This document shows positions 1 to 8,609 of a stretch of DNA of 64,000 nucleotides, piece by piece. A program made the translations under genes and the position numbers. The notes beneath the pieces are model-generated. The model did not search any database. It was not told the DNA's origin and worked only from the letters and a program-made list of their open reading frames with translations. Positions within the stretch are counted from its first letter, which is position 1, and each line of letters begins with the position of its first letter. Source of the DNA: Sulfobacillus sp. (GTDB lineage: Bacteria > Bacillota > Sulfobacillia > Sulfobacillales > Sulfobacillaceae); contig DAIDDL010000013.1 in NCBI GenBank assembly GCA_027309085.1, forward strand, positions 1-64,000, given 5' to 3'.

Positions 1-436
1 TACGTCCACTTGGCTTGACGCTGAATGGGCAATTTAGCGTCGCAGGTTCTCCCCCTGCAGGGATAACGAGGTTACGACCTGCAATACCGAATATGTACCA
101 AGGAGCACCTGGTGAGGGCTGCACTTAGGCCCTCCGATTCCAGTGAATCGGCGGGCCAGCCCAGTTGACAGAAACACTTCTGCTCCCCAAAGGAAGAGCG
201 CCGTGATGGGGCAGTTACTTCACCGGTCTGGCTCTTGACACAAAAAGCCTCCAAGCTGTTGCTGACCAACTGGCCGCTGACCGAAAGGAAGCAGACGCCC
301 AAGGCAGCCGGAGGAAGCAGTTTAGACGCTGCACTACCCCCATGCCGCTTGTGATTTTGTTCCGCGCATGCGATATGATAAAGATATCCAGAGATCTCCA
401 CAAACTTAGGATGCGTTATCGGAGGAGGAGTTACCA
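1..436. other. Non-coding or degenerate region
   Basis: No convincing gene is seen. Two minus-strand frames are open here but they have no ribosome binding site and no recognisable motif. The last 100 bases probably hold the promoter and leader of the LapA-like gene. Confidence 0.5.
349..379 (+). promoter_or_regulatory. Weak promoter candidate for the LapA-like gene
   Basis: TTGTGA at 349-354 and TATGAT at 374-379 resemble sigma-A boxes, but the 19-base spacer is longer than ideal. The site lies about 60 bases before the GTG start. Confidence 0.3.
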
Positions 437-769
437 GTGCAACGCGACATCCGGTCATTTCGGACAATTATTGCCTTGCTCATCGGCGTTATTTTAGTGA
501 TTATTCTTGCTTTGGAAAATCGGCACGGGGTGTCCATTCAAATATTCTGGTGGCACATTCCGAGCGTGTCGCTGGCATTGCTGGTCGCCATATGCCTTCT
601 GCTGGGCGCTGGGTTAGCTCTGGCAGCCGTATGGTGGGATTACCGCCGGCACCGCCCATCTCAGAAGCGGGACGACTCATTTCCTTCCGCCAGTATGACC
701 GAGGACATGACCGCCGCGCCAGCAGACGGCGGGATCCAAGAGCCGCCCAATTCTTCCCCGCATTCGTGA
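437..769 (+). CDS. LapA-domain (DUF1049-like) small membrane protein
   Basis: This is a 110-residue membrane protein. Two hydrophobic helices are visible at about residues 8-28 and 40-66, joined by a short loop containing the ENRHGVSIQIFWW stretch that is typical of LapA/DUF1049 proteins. The C-terminal 40 residues are polar and probably cytoplasmic. The GTG start is chosen because a near-perfect GGAGGAGGAG lies 7 bases upstream. In E. coli the LapA family works with LapB in lipopolysaccharide control; Gram-positive members have no known role, so the function is open. It has no operon partner: the next gene starts 325 bases downstream. Confidence 0.75.
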   Translation: MQRDIRSFRTIIALLIGVILVIILALENRHGVSIQIFWWHIPSVSLALLVAICLLLGAGLALAAVWWDYRRHRPSQKRDDSFPSASMTEDMTAAPADGGIQEPPNSSPHS

Positions 770-1094
770 ATGGTCTGTCTTTGCAAACCGGCAGCTGGCA
801 AAAGAGGGACGCCACATGGGTTCAATGCTCACCAAATATTCTAGGTCCCGTCGCCGCTCTTCACGGCTCCTGTCATTTGAGCTTACGGGTCCGGCCCCTC
901 GCGATGGCAAGGGGGGGTAGGGTCTGGACTGAAGCGCCTCTTGCTGCTGAGTCTGTTGTCGTATACTTGTGGGACAAATGGCCGGTGTATGTGCGGTCTA
1001 TTTCGCGGTACGATACCTAATGATAAGAGCCGGTAACGCTCATGCGATTTGATACTGGAAGAGGCAGGATTTCTGCCAGCAAAGGAGAATTTCA
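770..1094. other. Intergenic region before acetoacetyl-CoA synthetase
   Basis: No gene is supported. Longer open frames run through here but lack start signals. A TATACT hexamer at about 962-967 could be a -10 box, without a clear -35 partner. The downstream gene has its ribosome binding site (AAAGGAG) at about 1080-1086. Confidence 0.4.
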
Positions 1095-3083
1095 ATGCGA
1101 CCCGTGGAATTTGGCACTATTCTATGGAAGCCTTCGCCCGAATGGATCGACGACGCCCGGATTACCCACTATATGCAGTGGCTGGAATCTATTACTCATG
1201 AAAATTTTCCGGATTATCAGGCCCTCTGGGAATGGTCAACAAACAACGTGGGGGAGTTTTGGCGGTCATTATGGCACTATTTCTCCCTCACATCGCCCAC
1301 ACCTCCCGTGCGGATTCTCTCTGGTCACACCATGCCTGGTGTCCGGTGGTTTGAAGGCGCCCAGCTTAACTGGGCGGCTTGTGTCTTCAGCAGAATGCCA
1401 GAAACCGGACCGGTATTCTATGCCTATTCCGAGGCCCGGGTCCCACGGGTGTTGACAAAGCAGGAGATCCTTGAGCAAACCAGTTCCGTGGCCGCTTACC
1501 TCCGCGCAGTGGGCGTGGGCGAAGGGGACCGCGTCGCGGGATATCTCCCCAATATTCCTGAGACCATTATCGCATTTCTAGCCTGCGCCAGTATTGGTGC
1601 AGTATGGTCAAGCTGTTCACCGGATTTCGGGAGTGCCAGCGCCATCGCGCGCTTTCATCAGATTGAGCCGACAGTTCTGTTCACTGTGGACGGGTACCGG
1701 TATAATGGCAAGGCATTTGATCGCCGTACTGTTCTCGATGCCTTGCAGGAGAAGCTCCCCTCACTGAAGGCCACAGTTCTCGTCCCGTATTTAGATCCAG
1801 ATATCACGTTTTGGGGTCATCAGGAAGACAAGACCCAGTTGTGGGATGACATCCTCTCACAGCCCGCGCCGTGGACTTATTCGACTGTGCCGTTTAATCA
1901 TCCGCTATGGATTCTGTATTCGTCAGGCACCACCGGAATTCCCAAGGCGATTGTCCAGTCTCAGGGAGGAATTTTGCTGACGCAGTTGATGATGTCCGTA
2001 CTCCATCTTAATATTCAGCCCGGAGACCGGTCTTTCTGGTTTACCACAACAGGCTGGGTCATGTGGAATGCGTTGGTCGGCATGCTTACGGCGGGATCTG
2101 CTATTGTGCTCTACGACGGGAGCCCTTTTTATCCTTCGCCTGGCATCTTATGGGACATCGCTGAGGAAACCAAGATGACCTATTTTGGCACCAGTCCCGC
2201 TTACTTGCAAACCCTCGCCAGACAGCATATTGAGCCCGGACGTGATCATGACCTGCAGTCTCTCCGCGCTCTGGGAACCACCGGCTCCCCCTTGGCGCCG
2301 AACCTCTATGCGTGGGTCTACGACCATGTGCGCTCTGATATCTGGCTCGGCCCCATCAGCGGGGGAACTGATATCGCTGCTGCCTTTGTAGGCTGTTGTC
2401 CTATCCTGCCCGTACGGGCAGGGGAGATGCAGTGCCGATTTCTCGGCGTCAAAGTGCAGGCGTTCAGCGAAGTCGGGGAGGGCGTGACTGGCGAAGTCGG
2501 GGAGCTTGTTGTAACTGAGCCGATGCCGTCCATGCCGATTTACTTCTGGAACGATCCAGAGGGTCAGCGCTATCATGACAGCTACTTCACCAAATATCCG
2601 GGAGTGTGGCAGCATGGCGACTGGATTCAAATTACACCGCAAGGCACGGCGATTATCTATGGGCGCTCCGACTCGACCATCAATCGCCACGGAGTGCGCA
2701 TGGGCTCCAGTGAAATCTACCAAGCTGTGGAATCGTTGCCGGCGGTGACGGACTCCTTGGTCGTCGATCTCGAGTATCTGGGACGCCCATCCTTTCTGCC
2801 GCTTTTTGTGGTCTTGGCAGAGGGCACAGAACTGACGGCAGACCTCCGGGAACAGATAGCCGATCTTATCCGCAGCAATGTCTCGCCGCGGCATGTCCCT
2901 GATGCCATCTACGCAATTCCTGAGGTTCCGCGCACCCTGAACGGCAAGAAGCTCGAGGTGCCTATCAGGAAAATTCTTATGGGATTTGCTCCGGGCACAT
3001 CGGTGGATCCAGATGCCATGGCCAACCCCAAAAGTCTCGACGTTTTTCTGCAGTGGGCCAAGCAGTGGAACAGTCCGGATTAA
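1095..3083 (+). CDS. aacS: Acetoacetyl-CoA synthetase (acetoacetate-CoA ligase)
   Basis: This AMP-forming acyl-CoA synthetase is 662 residues long, the usual length for acetoacetate-CoA ligases (EC 6.2.1.16). It would activate acetoacetate with ATP and CoA, feeding ketone-body or polyhydroxyalkanoate carbon into central metabolism. The N-terminal cap typical of the acetyl/acetoacetyl-CoA synthetase group is present. The P-loop YSSGTTGIPKA begins at residue 275. TTTGWVMWN follows at about 320, and the C-terminal YGRSDSTINRHGVRMGSSEIY and RTLNGKKLEVP segments, with the catalytic lysine region, are intact. The ATG is preceded by AAAGGAGAAT. It stands alone, with mobile-element debris downstream. 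Acetyl-CoA synthetase is less likely because the acetoacetate-type N-terminal WKPSPEW and LWEWS blocks are present. Confidence 0.9.
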   Translation: MRPVEFGTILWKPSPEWIDDARITHYMQWLESITHENFPDYQALWEWSTNNVGEFWRSLWHYFSLTSPTPPVRILSGHTMPGVRWFEGAQLNWAACVFSRMPETGPVFYAYSEARVPRVLTKQEILEQTSSVAAYLRAVGVGEGDRVAGYLPNIPETIIAFLACASIGAVWSSCSPDFGSASAIARFHQIEPTVLFTVDGYRYNGKAFDRRTVLDALQEKLPSLKATVLVPYLDPDITFWGHQEDKTQLWDDILSQPAPWTYSTVPFNHPLWILYSSGTTGIPKAIVQSQGGILLTQLMMSVLHLNIQPGDRSFWFTTTGWVMWNALVGMLTAGSAIVLYDGSPFYPSPGILWDIAEETKMTYFGTSPAYLQTLARQHIEPGRDHDLQSLRALGTTGSPLAPNLYAWVYDHVRSDIWLGPISGGTDIAAAFVGCCPILPVRAGEMQCRFLGVKVQAFSEVGEGVTGEVGELVVTEPMPSMPIYFWNDPEGQRYHDSYFTKYPGVWQHGDWIQITPQGTAIIYGRSDSTINRHGVRMGSSEIYQAVESLPAVTDSLVVDLEYLGRPSFLPLFVVLAEGTELTADLREQIADLIRSNVSPRHVPDAIYAIPEVPRTLNGKKLEVPIRKILMGFAPGTSVDPDAMANPKSLDVFLQWAKQWNSPD

Positions 3084-3321
3084 GACTGCTGGTTTCGGGA
3101 AATCCCCGAATGGAGGGGACCGATAGATTTACCGACAGTACGCGCGCACGGACCGCCGTGATGCACTAACGCCAAAGATAATCGTTCCAAATAATTAGAC
3201 CTTTTGTGTAAGGACTTCTAACCAGATCGCGCAATTAATAGGCAGTTGGTACGGTTGACTTCGAGTTTTTAAGAATCACCTATTATTGTAGGTTATTCTT
3301 CACATAAATCGAGGCGAAATG
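3084..3321. other. AT-rich intergenic spacer
   Basis: No gene is seen. The stretch 3200-3310 is distinctly AT-rich and marks the border between the aacS region and the mobile-element graveyard. Confidence 0.4.
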
Positions 3322-3534
3322 TCAATGCAGTCCGTTACTTTTGGGTGGAACAGTCAAGTACGCATTGCCAAACCACCAAGGCTCCTGGCCATCCATGACC
3401 CACATCACCCAAGGGGCATAGGGTAAGGAGACGACCTGCAGCGTCGCGCCCTGGCGATCGGGGAATCGTTGGGGGTTCGCGACAGCTCGCGGGGTCCATA
3501 GACCCCGGGCGTCTTCAGGCAGGCGGTTCGCCAT
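3322..3534 (-). CDS. Small hypothetical protein of a transposon unit
   Basis: This 70-residue protein is not recognised. Its ATG overlaps the stop codon of the upstream AAA+ ATPase fragment by one base (TAATG), which suggests translational coupling within a former transposon operon. It is rich in tryptophan and proline, with LWTPRAVANP and PWVMWVMDGQEPWWFG segments, and has no membrane helix or known motif. The partner gene is broken, so it is probably no longer expressed from its original promoter. Confidence 0.45.
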   Translation of the reverse strand: MANRLPEDARGLWTPRAVANPQRFPDRQGATLQVVSLPYAPWVMWVMDGQEPWWFGNAYLTVPPKSNGLH

Positions 3535-4589
3535 TAGGCTTCCCTCCATTCGGCCAGAGCGCGTTGCATATGGGGTTCGTCTACCATGGCGGCGTTCGCC
3601 GACGCGGCGTCCCATAACGCGCCGAGAGCCAGCCGATTAATCACGCGCGGTAATCCTTGGGACTGGACAAAGAGCAGCCGGAGCGCAGAGGGAGTAAACA
3701 GAAGCCGCGGGGCCCCCGCCTGGTGGCAGTGATGCGCCACGTAGTCGGTCGTGTCCGGTTCGGATAACCCCCCGAGATGAAAGCGCAAACCGACGCGCTG
3801 TTGAATCGCTTCGAACGCTTTCAGTCGCAAAACGGTCCGCAAATCCGGCTGACCTACCAAGATACACGTAAAGGGGGTCACCGCATCCATCGCGGTATTC
3901 AGCACTTATCCTGAATTCGACATAAGTGCTGTTATGCCGTATTGCGGGTTATGCCGAGTTGAGCAGGTCAGTCAGATATCCTGCAAGGCCTACAAGGCAT
4001 GGCCCGTCCATTTATCGCAAGGCTTCGGCATAATTTTGTCCCCGCGTAGCCATAATACTTCGCAGAGGCAAGGGAGGGCTTAATGGATGGCGAAACTACT
4101 GGGCACGCATGTGGCATCCGCTCGTATCGTATGTTCCGGGACTGTTGAAGGCGCTTCTCGCGTTCCTGGAGTCGCTCTAGTTATGCCGAACACCAGCCTT
4201 CCCAGGCGCCGTCCGGGGTACCTTGCGGCGTCCTTATACGGCATAACCCGCAATACGGCATAACAGCACAAAGCGTAATTCCTGAATCATCGTTTGGGGG
4301 AGGCTTTGCGCCTCATCAATGACTATCAAGGGCTGTTTGCCCTGATGCTGGTACAGGTCCGTCATGAGGGTGATAAACTGTCGGCGTGCCTGGGTGCGTT
4401 GGAAGGGCACCCCGACGCCAAAGGCGTCGAGGACTTGCGCATAAAAATCAAACGGTGTCAGATGTGATTCCGCATATACACGACGGGTGTCCGAGCGGCA
4501 TCCAACTACTGGGTCACGTACCGCACCGCGCAGGACTTCCCCGATCCGATCTCCCCGGTCACCAAGCCAAACGCTCGCGTCTTGACCAT
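3534..4589 (-). pseudogene. ExeA/TniB-like AAA+ transposition ATPase, broken
   Basis: Joined across defects, this encodes an ExeA/TniB-type AAA+ ATPase of the kind that helps DDE transposases choose targets. Walker A GEIGSGKS lies at 4533-4556, Walker B LIVIDEAQSL in the second piece, then ILVGQPDLR and a C-terminal IKxx-like winged region. Three lesions are visible: an in-frame TAG at 4506-4508, a frameshift just after it, and a 359-bp insertion at 3906-4264. Removing that insertion together with one copy of its 5-bp repeat restores a continuous frame reading ELRFVLNTAMDAV. The N-terminus before Walker A is missing where group II intron sequence begins, at about 4600. No transposase partner remains next to it. 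Confidence 0.75.
3906..4264. mobile_element. MITE-like insertion of 359 bp with 5-bp target duplication
   Basis: The element is bounded by direct repeats AGCAC at 3901-3905 and 4265-4269, and its excision restores the ATPase reading frame. Nested inverted repeats are present: a perfect 31-bp pair at 3926-3956 and 4239-4269, plus a short palindrome AGCACTTAT/ATAAGTGCT at the left end. It has no coding capacity for a transposase, so it would have been moved in trans. The outer left end does not match the right end, so the left end may itself be a rearranged or double insertion. Confidence 0.7.
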
Positions 4590-4701
4590 AATGTGCAGGC
4601 GTGCAGGGCGTCGTCGTGCGATTTCCCTGCCTGGTAGGTAGAACGCGGCCTCGAGGCTTGGCTGTTTTTAGCGAGTTTCTCTTGGGCCGCGAACCCCTGC
4701 A

Positions 4702-4734
4702 GAACCGGACGTGCGGAATTACCGCATCCGGCTC
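4702..4734 (-). ncRNA. Group II intron domain V (minus strand)
   Basis: On the minus strand this 33-base segment folds as a domain V hairpin: GAGCCGGAT, a GTAATT-type tip, then ACGTCCGGTTC. The AGC catalytic triad is in place. It lies downstream of a minus-strand maturase fragment, as expected for the 3' part of a group II intron. The intron 3' end would fall near 4610-4620, where ATPase coding sequence resumes. Confidence 0.65.
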
Positions 4735-4891
4735 CCCGCTTACCGTGCCGATGTTTCGCGGGGTCGTAGTTTGGGCACCGGCGCCATAAACCAACCTTGC
4801 GCAGAGTACCATGCAATCCCTTGAGGGCTGCGTTGACTACGACGGCGGAGCACTTGGTACCAAGCATAGAGCACCTGTTGACGGAGCGTGT

Positions 4892-5170
4892 TCAGTCCGG
4901 GCAAGCATCCCGGGTACCCACGGCGGGGTCGGCTGGTGAACGCAGATAAGGATTTCTCATCGGCGTATGCCAGAGAAAACGGCCTTTAGTGGTCGTCACC
5001 AGACGTTGGAGGGCAACAGTTACATAGTGTCCCTCGCCGTTACGCCCGTGCAGCACCCAGGTCTTGGCTTGGCCAGGCTTTGGTGCCTGTACATACCGCT
5101 GCATGAGGCGGGAGAATCTTTCCCGATACTTCCGGGCAAGCCAGTGGCCCAGTTTCCAGAAGACTACCCC
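4892..5170 (-). pseudogene. Group II intron maturase, C-terminal fragment (inverted piece)
   Basis: The minus-strand frame reads VVFWKLGHWLARKYRERFSR, then QAKTWVL and TTKGRFLWHTPMRNPYL, the domain X and C-terminal pattern of bacterial group II intron reverse transcriptase-maturases. It starts abruptly at about 5167. Its natural N-terminal continuation, ending in YTATIFGRLDR, is found on the opposite strand at 5399-5773. An inversion therefore appears to have split one maturase gene. It ends at a normal stop and is followed by the domain V at 4702-4734. Confidence 0.6.
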
Positions 5171-5323
5171 TTTAACCGGGCGCTCGCCCGGTGGGCCATG
5201 CGCAAATACAAGAAACTGTCTCGGCATCGCCACCGGGCGGAGCACTGGCTGGGTGGAATTGCGCGACGCCACACGAAACTCTTCGTCCATTGGCAACAGG
5301 GAATTCTCCCTGCGATGAGATAG
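5165..5323 (+). pseudogene. Second group II intron maturase, C-terminal fragment
   Basis: The plus frame encodes PFNRALARWAMRKYKKLSRH, then LGGIARRHTKLFVHWQQG and a stop, the usual C-terminus of another class of group II intron maturase. Only about 50 residues remain. The fragment begins exactly where the inverted fragment on the other strand begins (about 5165-5170), which marks a rearrangement breakpoint. Its own domain V follows 3 bases after the stop. Confidence 0.6.
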
Positions 5324-5325
5324 GG

Positions 5326-5359
5326 GAGCCGGATGAGCCGAGAGGCTCACGTCCGGATC
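5326..5359 (+). ncRNA. Group II intron domain V (plus strand)
   Basis: The 34-base hairpin begins GAGCCGGATGAGCC, turns in a GAGA loop, and closes with ACGTCCGGATC. The AGC triad is present. A domain VI-like hairpin (CCTCGGGGTGAAAATCCCCGG) follows, giving a probable intron 3' end near 5394-5397. Confidence 0.7.
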
Positions 5360-5398
5360 TGAGAGGGCCTCGGGGTGAAAATCCCCGGGGCTACTCGC

Positions 5399-5773
5399 TT
5401 TGTGGTGGTCGTCAAAGGAACCAAAGCCCATGCGGAAACCATCCGCGCAGCCTGCCGCGCCTTCCTGGAGGACCAATTGCACCTCACGCTGAATATGGAT
5501 AAGACCCATATCACCCACGTGAATGAGGGCTTTGTCTTTCTGGGGCATCGTATCATTCGGAAACGTGGTCCGACCGGGCGCATGCGTCCGGTGACGACCA
5601 TTCCCTGGGAGAAATATCAGGGCTTTACGGCGAAAATAGTCCAACAGCTCTCGACAGACTACAGCCAAAATCCCCTCGATATGGTGGAACATCTCAATCA
5701 ACAAATACGGGGCTGGGCAAAATTTTACCAGTACACGGACTACACCGCGACTATTTTTGGTCGCCTAGACCGC
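5399..5773 (+). pseudogene. Group II intron reverse transcriptase, central fragment
   Basis: The frame begins at FVVVVKGTKAHAE, the strand that normally follows the catalytic YADD box, and continues through FLGHRI, the thumb region and domain X up to YTATIFGRLDR. The YADD box itself is absent: the preceding bases belong to the 3' end of another intron (domains V and VI at 5326-5396). This indicates that one intron inserted into the reverse transcriptase gene of the other at the active-site codons. The downstream half is inverted to 4892-5170. Confidence 0.65.
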
Positions 5774-5839
5774 CTCAGTAGAGTAAGAGACATCTCGTCA
5801 GCTGGGCCTTGGCCGACAGCTTAGCAATGCCCTTTGTGC

Positions 5840-6066
5840 TCGACGCGACCCGGCGGGCGCTCGACAACATCTTTATTGAGCGGTTTTGGCGCAGTATTAA
5901 GTATGAAGACATCTATTTACACGATTATGTGACACCGCGCGAGACCCGTCACGGCGTCGCCGCGTATATCGCTTTTTATAATGATGAGCGTCCTCATCAA
6001 AGCTTGGATTACGCGACACCCGCCTCGGTGTATGGTCTCGTGTCGCCCGTACGGACGACCCCGTAA
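5840..6066 (+). pseudogene. IS3-family transposase OrfB, C-terminal fragment
   Basis: About 75 residues match the end of IS3-family OrfB integrase cores: RALDNIFIERFWRSIKYED with the conserved glutamate of the DDE triad, then YIAFYNDERPHQSLDYATP. The N-terminal two thirds, with both aspartates, are missing. The fragment is fused to degenerate sequence next to the group II intron debris. A normal stop ends it at 6066. Confidence 0.8.
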
Positions 6067-6989
6067 CATCGTGCGCATCTCCGAAGGCCGTCCGCGTTTA
6101 TGGGCCGGATTACGCGAGAATATCTCTTAAAATCTCTGACGTAAGTGTCGGACATCGGAGTCCACCCCCATTTTTTCGGCCAGGGCGGTGCGTCGCGCGT
6201 AAAGCGAGGGCATTCAAGGGGATGACCGTATCACAGCAAGCCGGGAAACAGCCCTGCGGGCTGGGACTCCGGGTCTCGGTTTCGCCGCCAAGAACACGGC
6301 TCACCTCGCGCGGAGTGTAAGGGGAAATGGGTGAACCATCGACCACGCTATGCCAGGGAATGCCTAGCGCGAGCTCAGGCAAAGGGCGTGTTCCACCACA
6401 GGCGCCACCTGTCGTCATCCAACGACGCCCACCACGCCTGTTTCGTATCCAGATCTTGATTGCGGGCTCAAAAACAGATCCGATTTTGCCATCGACATCC
6501 GAGGTACTGTAACTAAAAATCCGTAGAAATATTGTCTTGACAATGGGGTCCTTTATAGAAGACCCCCTGCCACCACATGACAATTTCCCAAATGGTCATG
6601 TGGCAGCGGTACAACAAGGACCTTTCATCGGCTTGCAACGGTGGAATTGGCACGGGCAGCTCAGTGACTTTGTCCCTTTGCCGATCCACTAGCAGATATC
6701 CGAGAGATTGTGCATGGATTCTTCTTGCGAAGTACCCCAGCTGGCTTCGGTCTGACACGGAACCCGGCTGCACGACTTTGTTTAAGCTTTCTAGGGGTCC
6801 TGTGATAAACCCCAAAGAAGTTATCCACAAGACCGTATCATGCGGATTGCGGGGATCGCTTAGTGCGATTTTCGACTTTATCACAGGACCCCTAGGACCT
6901 GATGCACGGTTGTTCGTTCCGGCAGGCCCTTAATTACTTTTGCCGCCGCATAGGCGCTGTTCTTAATCGACATGGGTACCCCCTGATGG
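6067..6989. other. Gene-poor remnant region
   Basis: No gene is supported. Two minus-strand frames (6110-6583 and 6513-6884) are open, but no family is recognised and no start signal is present. The main feature is a perfect 19-bp inverted repeat at 6791-6895, listed separately. The region looks like decayed mobile DNA. Confidence 0.45.
6791..6895. repeat. Perfect 19-bp inverted repeat around 67 bases
   Basis: CTAGGGGTCCTGTGATAAA at 6791-6809 is repeated as its exact reverse complement at 6877-6895. The 67 bases between have no coding potential. This could be a small MITE of 105 bp or the ends of a decayed insertion sequence. No obvious target duplication was found. Confidence 0.6.
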
Positions 6990-7351
6990 TTATGAACATG
7001 AGGTCAGATCAATTTGTCCGTCCTGATGGCTATTCACAAATATAACGCGTTCACCCTTTAACAGTTCTAAAACTAGATTAGGGATTAGCCACTCACATAT
7101 ATCTAAAAACCGCTCTACGACTAACTTCTCGCCTGTAATGTCATTGCGAACAAATTGATTCCAGATGGGCGGGTAATAACGAGATAGCATGCTAAGAGCA
7201 TAGAGGGCAATAAACGCCATAAGTAACTGTGGTGGCACAAGTGACCATCGATCTTTTACGTGAATCAGGGGAAGAAACTTGCGCCCATTCAGAGAATAAA
7301 TCCCTATGTCCTTTCGGCTTCCGAGCTTCCGTCGAAATATAACAAAATCTG
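6990..7351 (-). pseudogene. YaaC-like protein, C-terminal fragment
   Basis: The minus frame encodes about 120 residues resembling the C-terminus of YaaC-like proteins: LMAFIALYALSMLSRYYPP, IWNQF, then RFLDICEWLIPNLVLELL and GERVIFVNS. The N-terminal part is absent, because upstream (7346-7498) the frame runs into a copy of the MITE seen at 12310-12463. The open frame starting at 7475 is therefore a chimera of repeat and gene. YaaC function is unknown. The family call rests on pattern memory and is moderate. Confidence 0.45.
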
Positions 7352-7498
7352 AGTGCCCGAGAGTCAGGTAGCAGGGAAACGCACCGCACTTCTCGCAAGT
7401 TTCGGACGCATTACCGCCTGTTCGGAAAGCTGTAGACGCCAGTTTTACTCTATGTCCTCCACTGAAATAATCCAACCTGACTCATCTGGGGATGCACG
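7346..7498 (-). mobile_element. Diverged MITE copy, inverted relative to the one at 12310
   Basis: The right terminal repeat CCTGACTCATCTGGGGATG lies at 7476-7494. The left end is degenerate but keeps GAGTCAGG at 7361-7368. The interior, read on the minus strand, matches the interior of the 12310-12463 element, including CGAGAAGTGCGGTGCGTTTC. No clean 8-bp target duplication remains. It sits just upstream of the lipoate operon. Confidence 0.65.
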
Positions 7499-7560
7499 TA
7501 AGGAAATACGAACTGTTTAAAGATTTTGTTTTCCAGTCACCTTTTCTATTTAAATATTCG

Positions 7561-7569
7561 TGATATAAT
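7561..7569 (+). promoter_or_regulatory. Extended -10 promoter of the lipoate operon
   Basis: TGATATAAT gives a perfect TATAAT at 7564-7569 with the TG of an extended -10 box. The surrounding 7515-7590 is strongly AT-rich. The -35 match is weak (TTTTCT at 7542-7547, 16-base spacer). Transcription would start near 7576, leaving a leader of about 40 bases before the first gene. Confidence 0.7.
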
Positions 7570-7615
7570 TTGAACTTGAATACAATAAATGCGCTGACAA
7601 TTTCGGGGTGATCAG

Positions 7616-8593
7616 ATGATACCTTTATATAGGCTAGGCGGCGTTGATTGGCTGACTAGTCAGGCACTTTACCATACCTTGCCGGTTATGCATGAAGAAG
7701 GCGTCATTTTATGTTGGCCATTGAATCCCTACGTCTCTTTGGGGTGTCATCAGGACTGGGAAGAATTCGATACAACCTCTTACGTGCCCGTAGTGAGGCG
7801 GCATGTGGGAGGGACCTTGGTGTATTTGGATAGTCATCAGGTATTTTTTCAGGTTATTCTCGACCCGTCTCGTCATTCCGAATTGCATACCCCGGCGAAA
7901 TGGTATCGATATGCCTTGTATCCTGTCATCCAAGCATTAGCCCAATTGGGTTTGGATGCGGAGTTTAAGGAGCCGGCAGATATCCTAGTGAATGGACGCA
8001 AGATCTCCGGCAATGCTGGAGGACAAATAGAAGATAGTGTGGTCGTTGTGGGAAATATTTTACTCCGGTTCTCCCCCGAGATAATGGTTAAAGTCCGTGC
8101 AGGGTCCACAATGCTTAAGACGGCCTTTGCCGAAGCGATGAGTCGCCATTTAGTAACTCTCGAGGAATTATCTCCTGACCGTGCATGGACGGCGCCGGAT
8201 GTCATGGATATTTTGGCTGAGTCGTTTCAACGCCATTGGTCCACTCAAAGTATAGAGTTCCCTTGGAACAAGTGGCGCCCAGCCTTGGAGACAGTGGGGC
8301 AGGATCTTATCCGCCCTGATTGGATTAAGGCTCCAGGTCACCGTCCCCCATATCACCAAGTGAAAGTGCGCGAAGGCATTTACTTGCGTCAACCCAGGCA
8401 AAACGACTTTTCCAATTTGGTCGCTGAAGTGAATACAGAGAAGCACTGTCTTAACGCCTTATGGGGGCTTTCTGCTTCTTTGCCTTTGCCTCTATTTCCG
8501 TCAGACGTTGATCGGCATGTACCGAATGGGATACTGCGCAGAATTCTATACCAACTTTTGGACGTCCCCGTGCCAGATCCACTTTATTCGTGA
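7616..8593 (+). CDS. Lipoate-protein ligase-like protein (first paralogue)
   Basis: This 325-residue protein has the biotin/lipoate ligase (BPL_LplA_LipB) fold. The RRHVGG lipoyl-AMP binding motif is at residues 61-66, and NGRKISG with the expected catalytic lysine is at about residue 129. It should activate lipoate or octanoate, or transfer it to the carrier encoded next. The C-terminal 100 residues form a domain unlike the usual LplA C-domain. The ATG follows a GGGGTGATC site 4 bases upstream that pairs well with the 16S tail. It is the first gene of the operon, with 16 bases to the carrier gene. It differs clearly from the second paralogue, so the two may handle different substrates or steps. 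Octanoyltransferase activity cannot be excluded. Confidence 0.8.
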   Translation: MIPLYRLGGVDWLTSQALYHTLPVMHEEGVILCWPLNPYVSLGCHQDWEEFDTTSYVPVVRRHVGGTLVYLDSHQVFFQVILDPSRHSELHTPAKWYRYALYPVIQALAQLGLDAEFKEPADILVNGRKISGNAGGQIEDSVVVVGNILLRFSPEIMVKVRAGSTMLKTAFAEAMSRHLVTLEELSPDRAWTAPDVMDILAESFQRHWSTQSIEFPWNKWRPALETVGQDLIRPDWIKAPGHRPPYHQVKVREGIYLRQPRQNDFSNLVAEVNTEKHCLNALWGLSASLPLPLFPSDVDRHVPNGILRRILYQLLDVPVPDPLYS

Positions 8594-8609
8594 GGAGGAC
8601 TTATCAATT

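Noticed and set aside
72-467. Minus-strand frame of 131 residues at the window start
   Set aside because: No ribosome site, no motif, and it runs into the LapA-like gene start.
2148-2894. Minus-strand frame of 248 residues inside aacS
   Set aside because: Shadow of a clear acetoacetyl-CoA synthetase; composition is typical of antisense reading.
4892-5704. Single minus-strand gene of 270 residues
   Set aside because: Only the C-terminal part up to about 5167 has maturase similarity. The rest is antisense to the plus-strand reverse transcriptase fragment.
6110-6884. Two overlapping minus-strand frames in the remnant region
   Set aside because: No family likeness and no start signals.
8508-8609. 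N-terminal extension of the GcvH-like carrier
   Set aside because: It lies within the upstream ligase gene, while ATG 8610 has GAGGAGG at proper distance and gives the family length.
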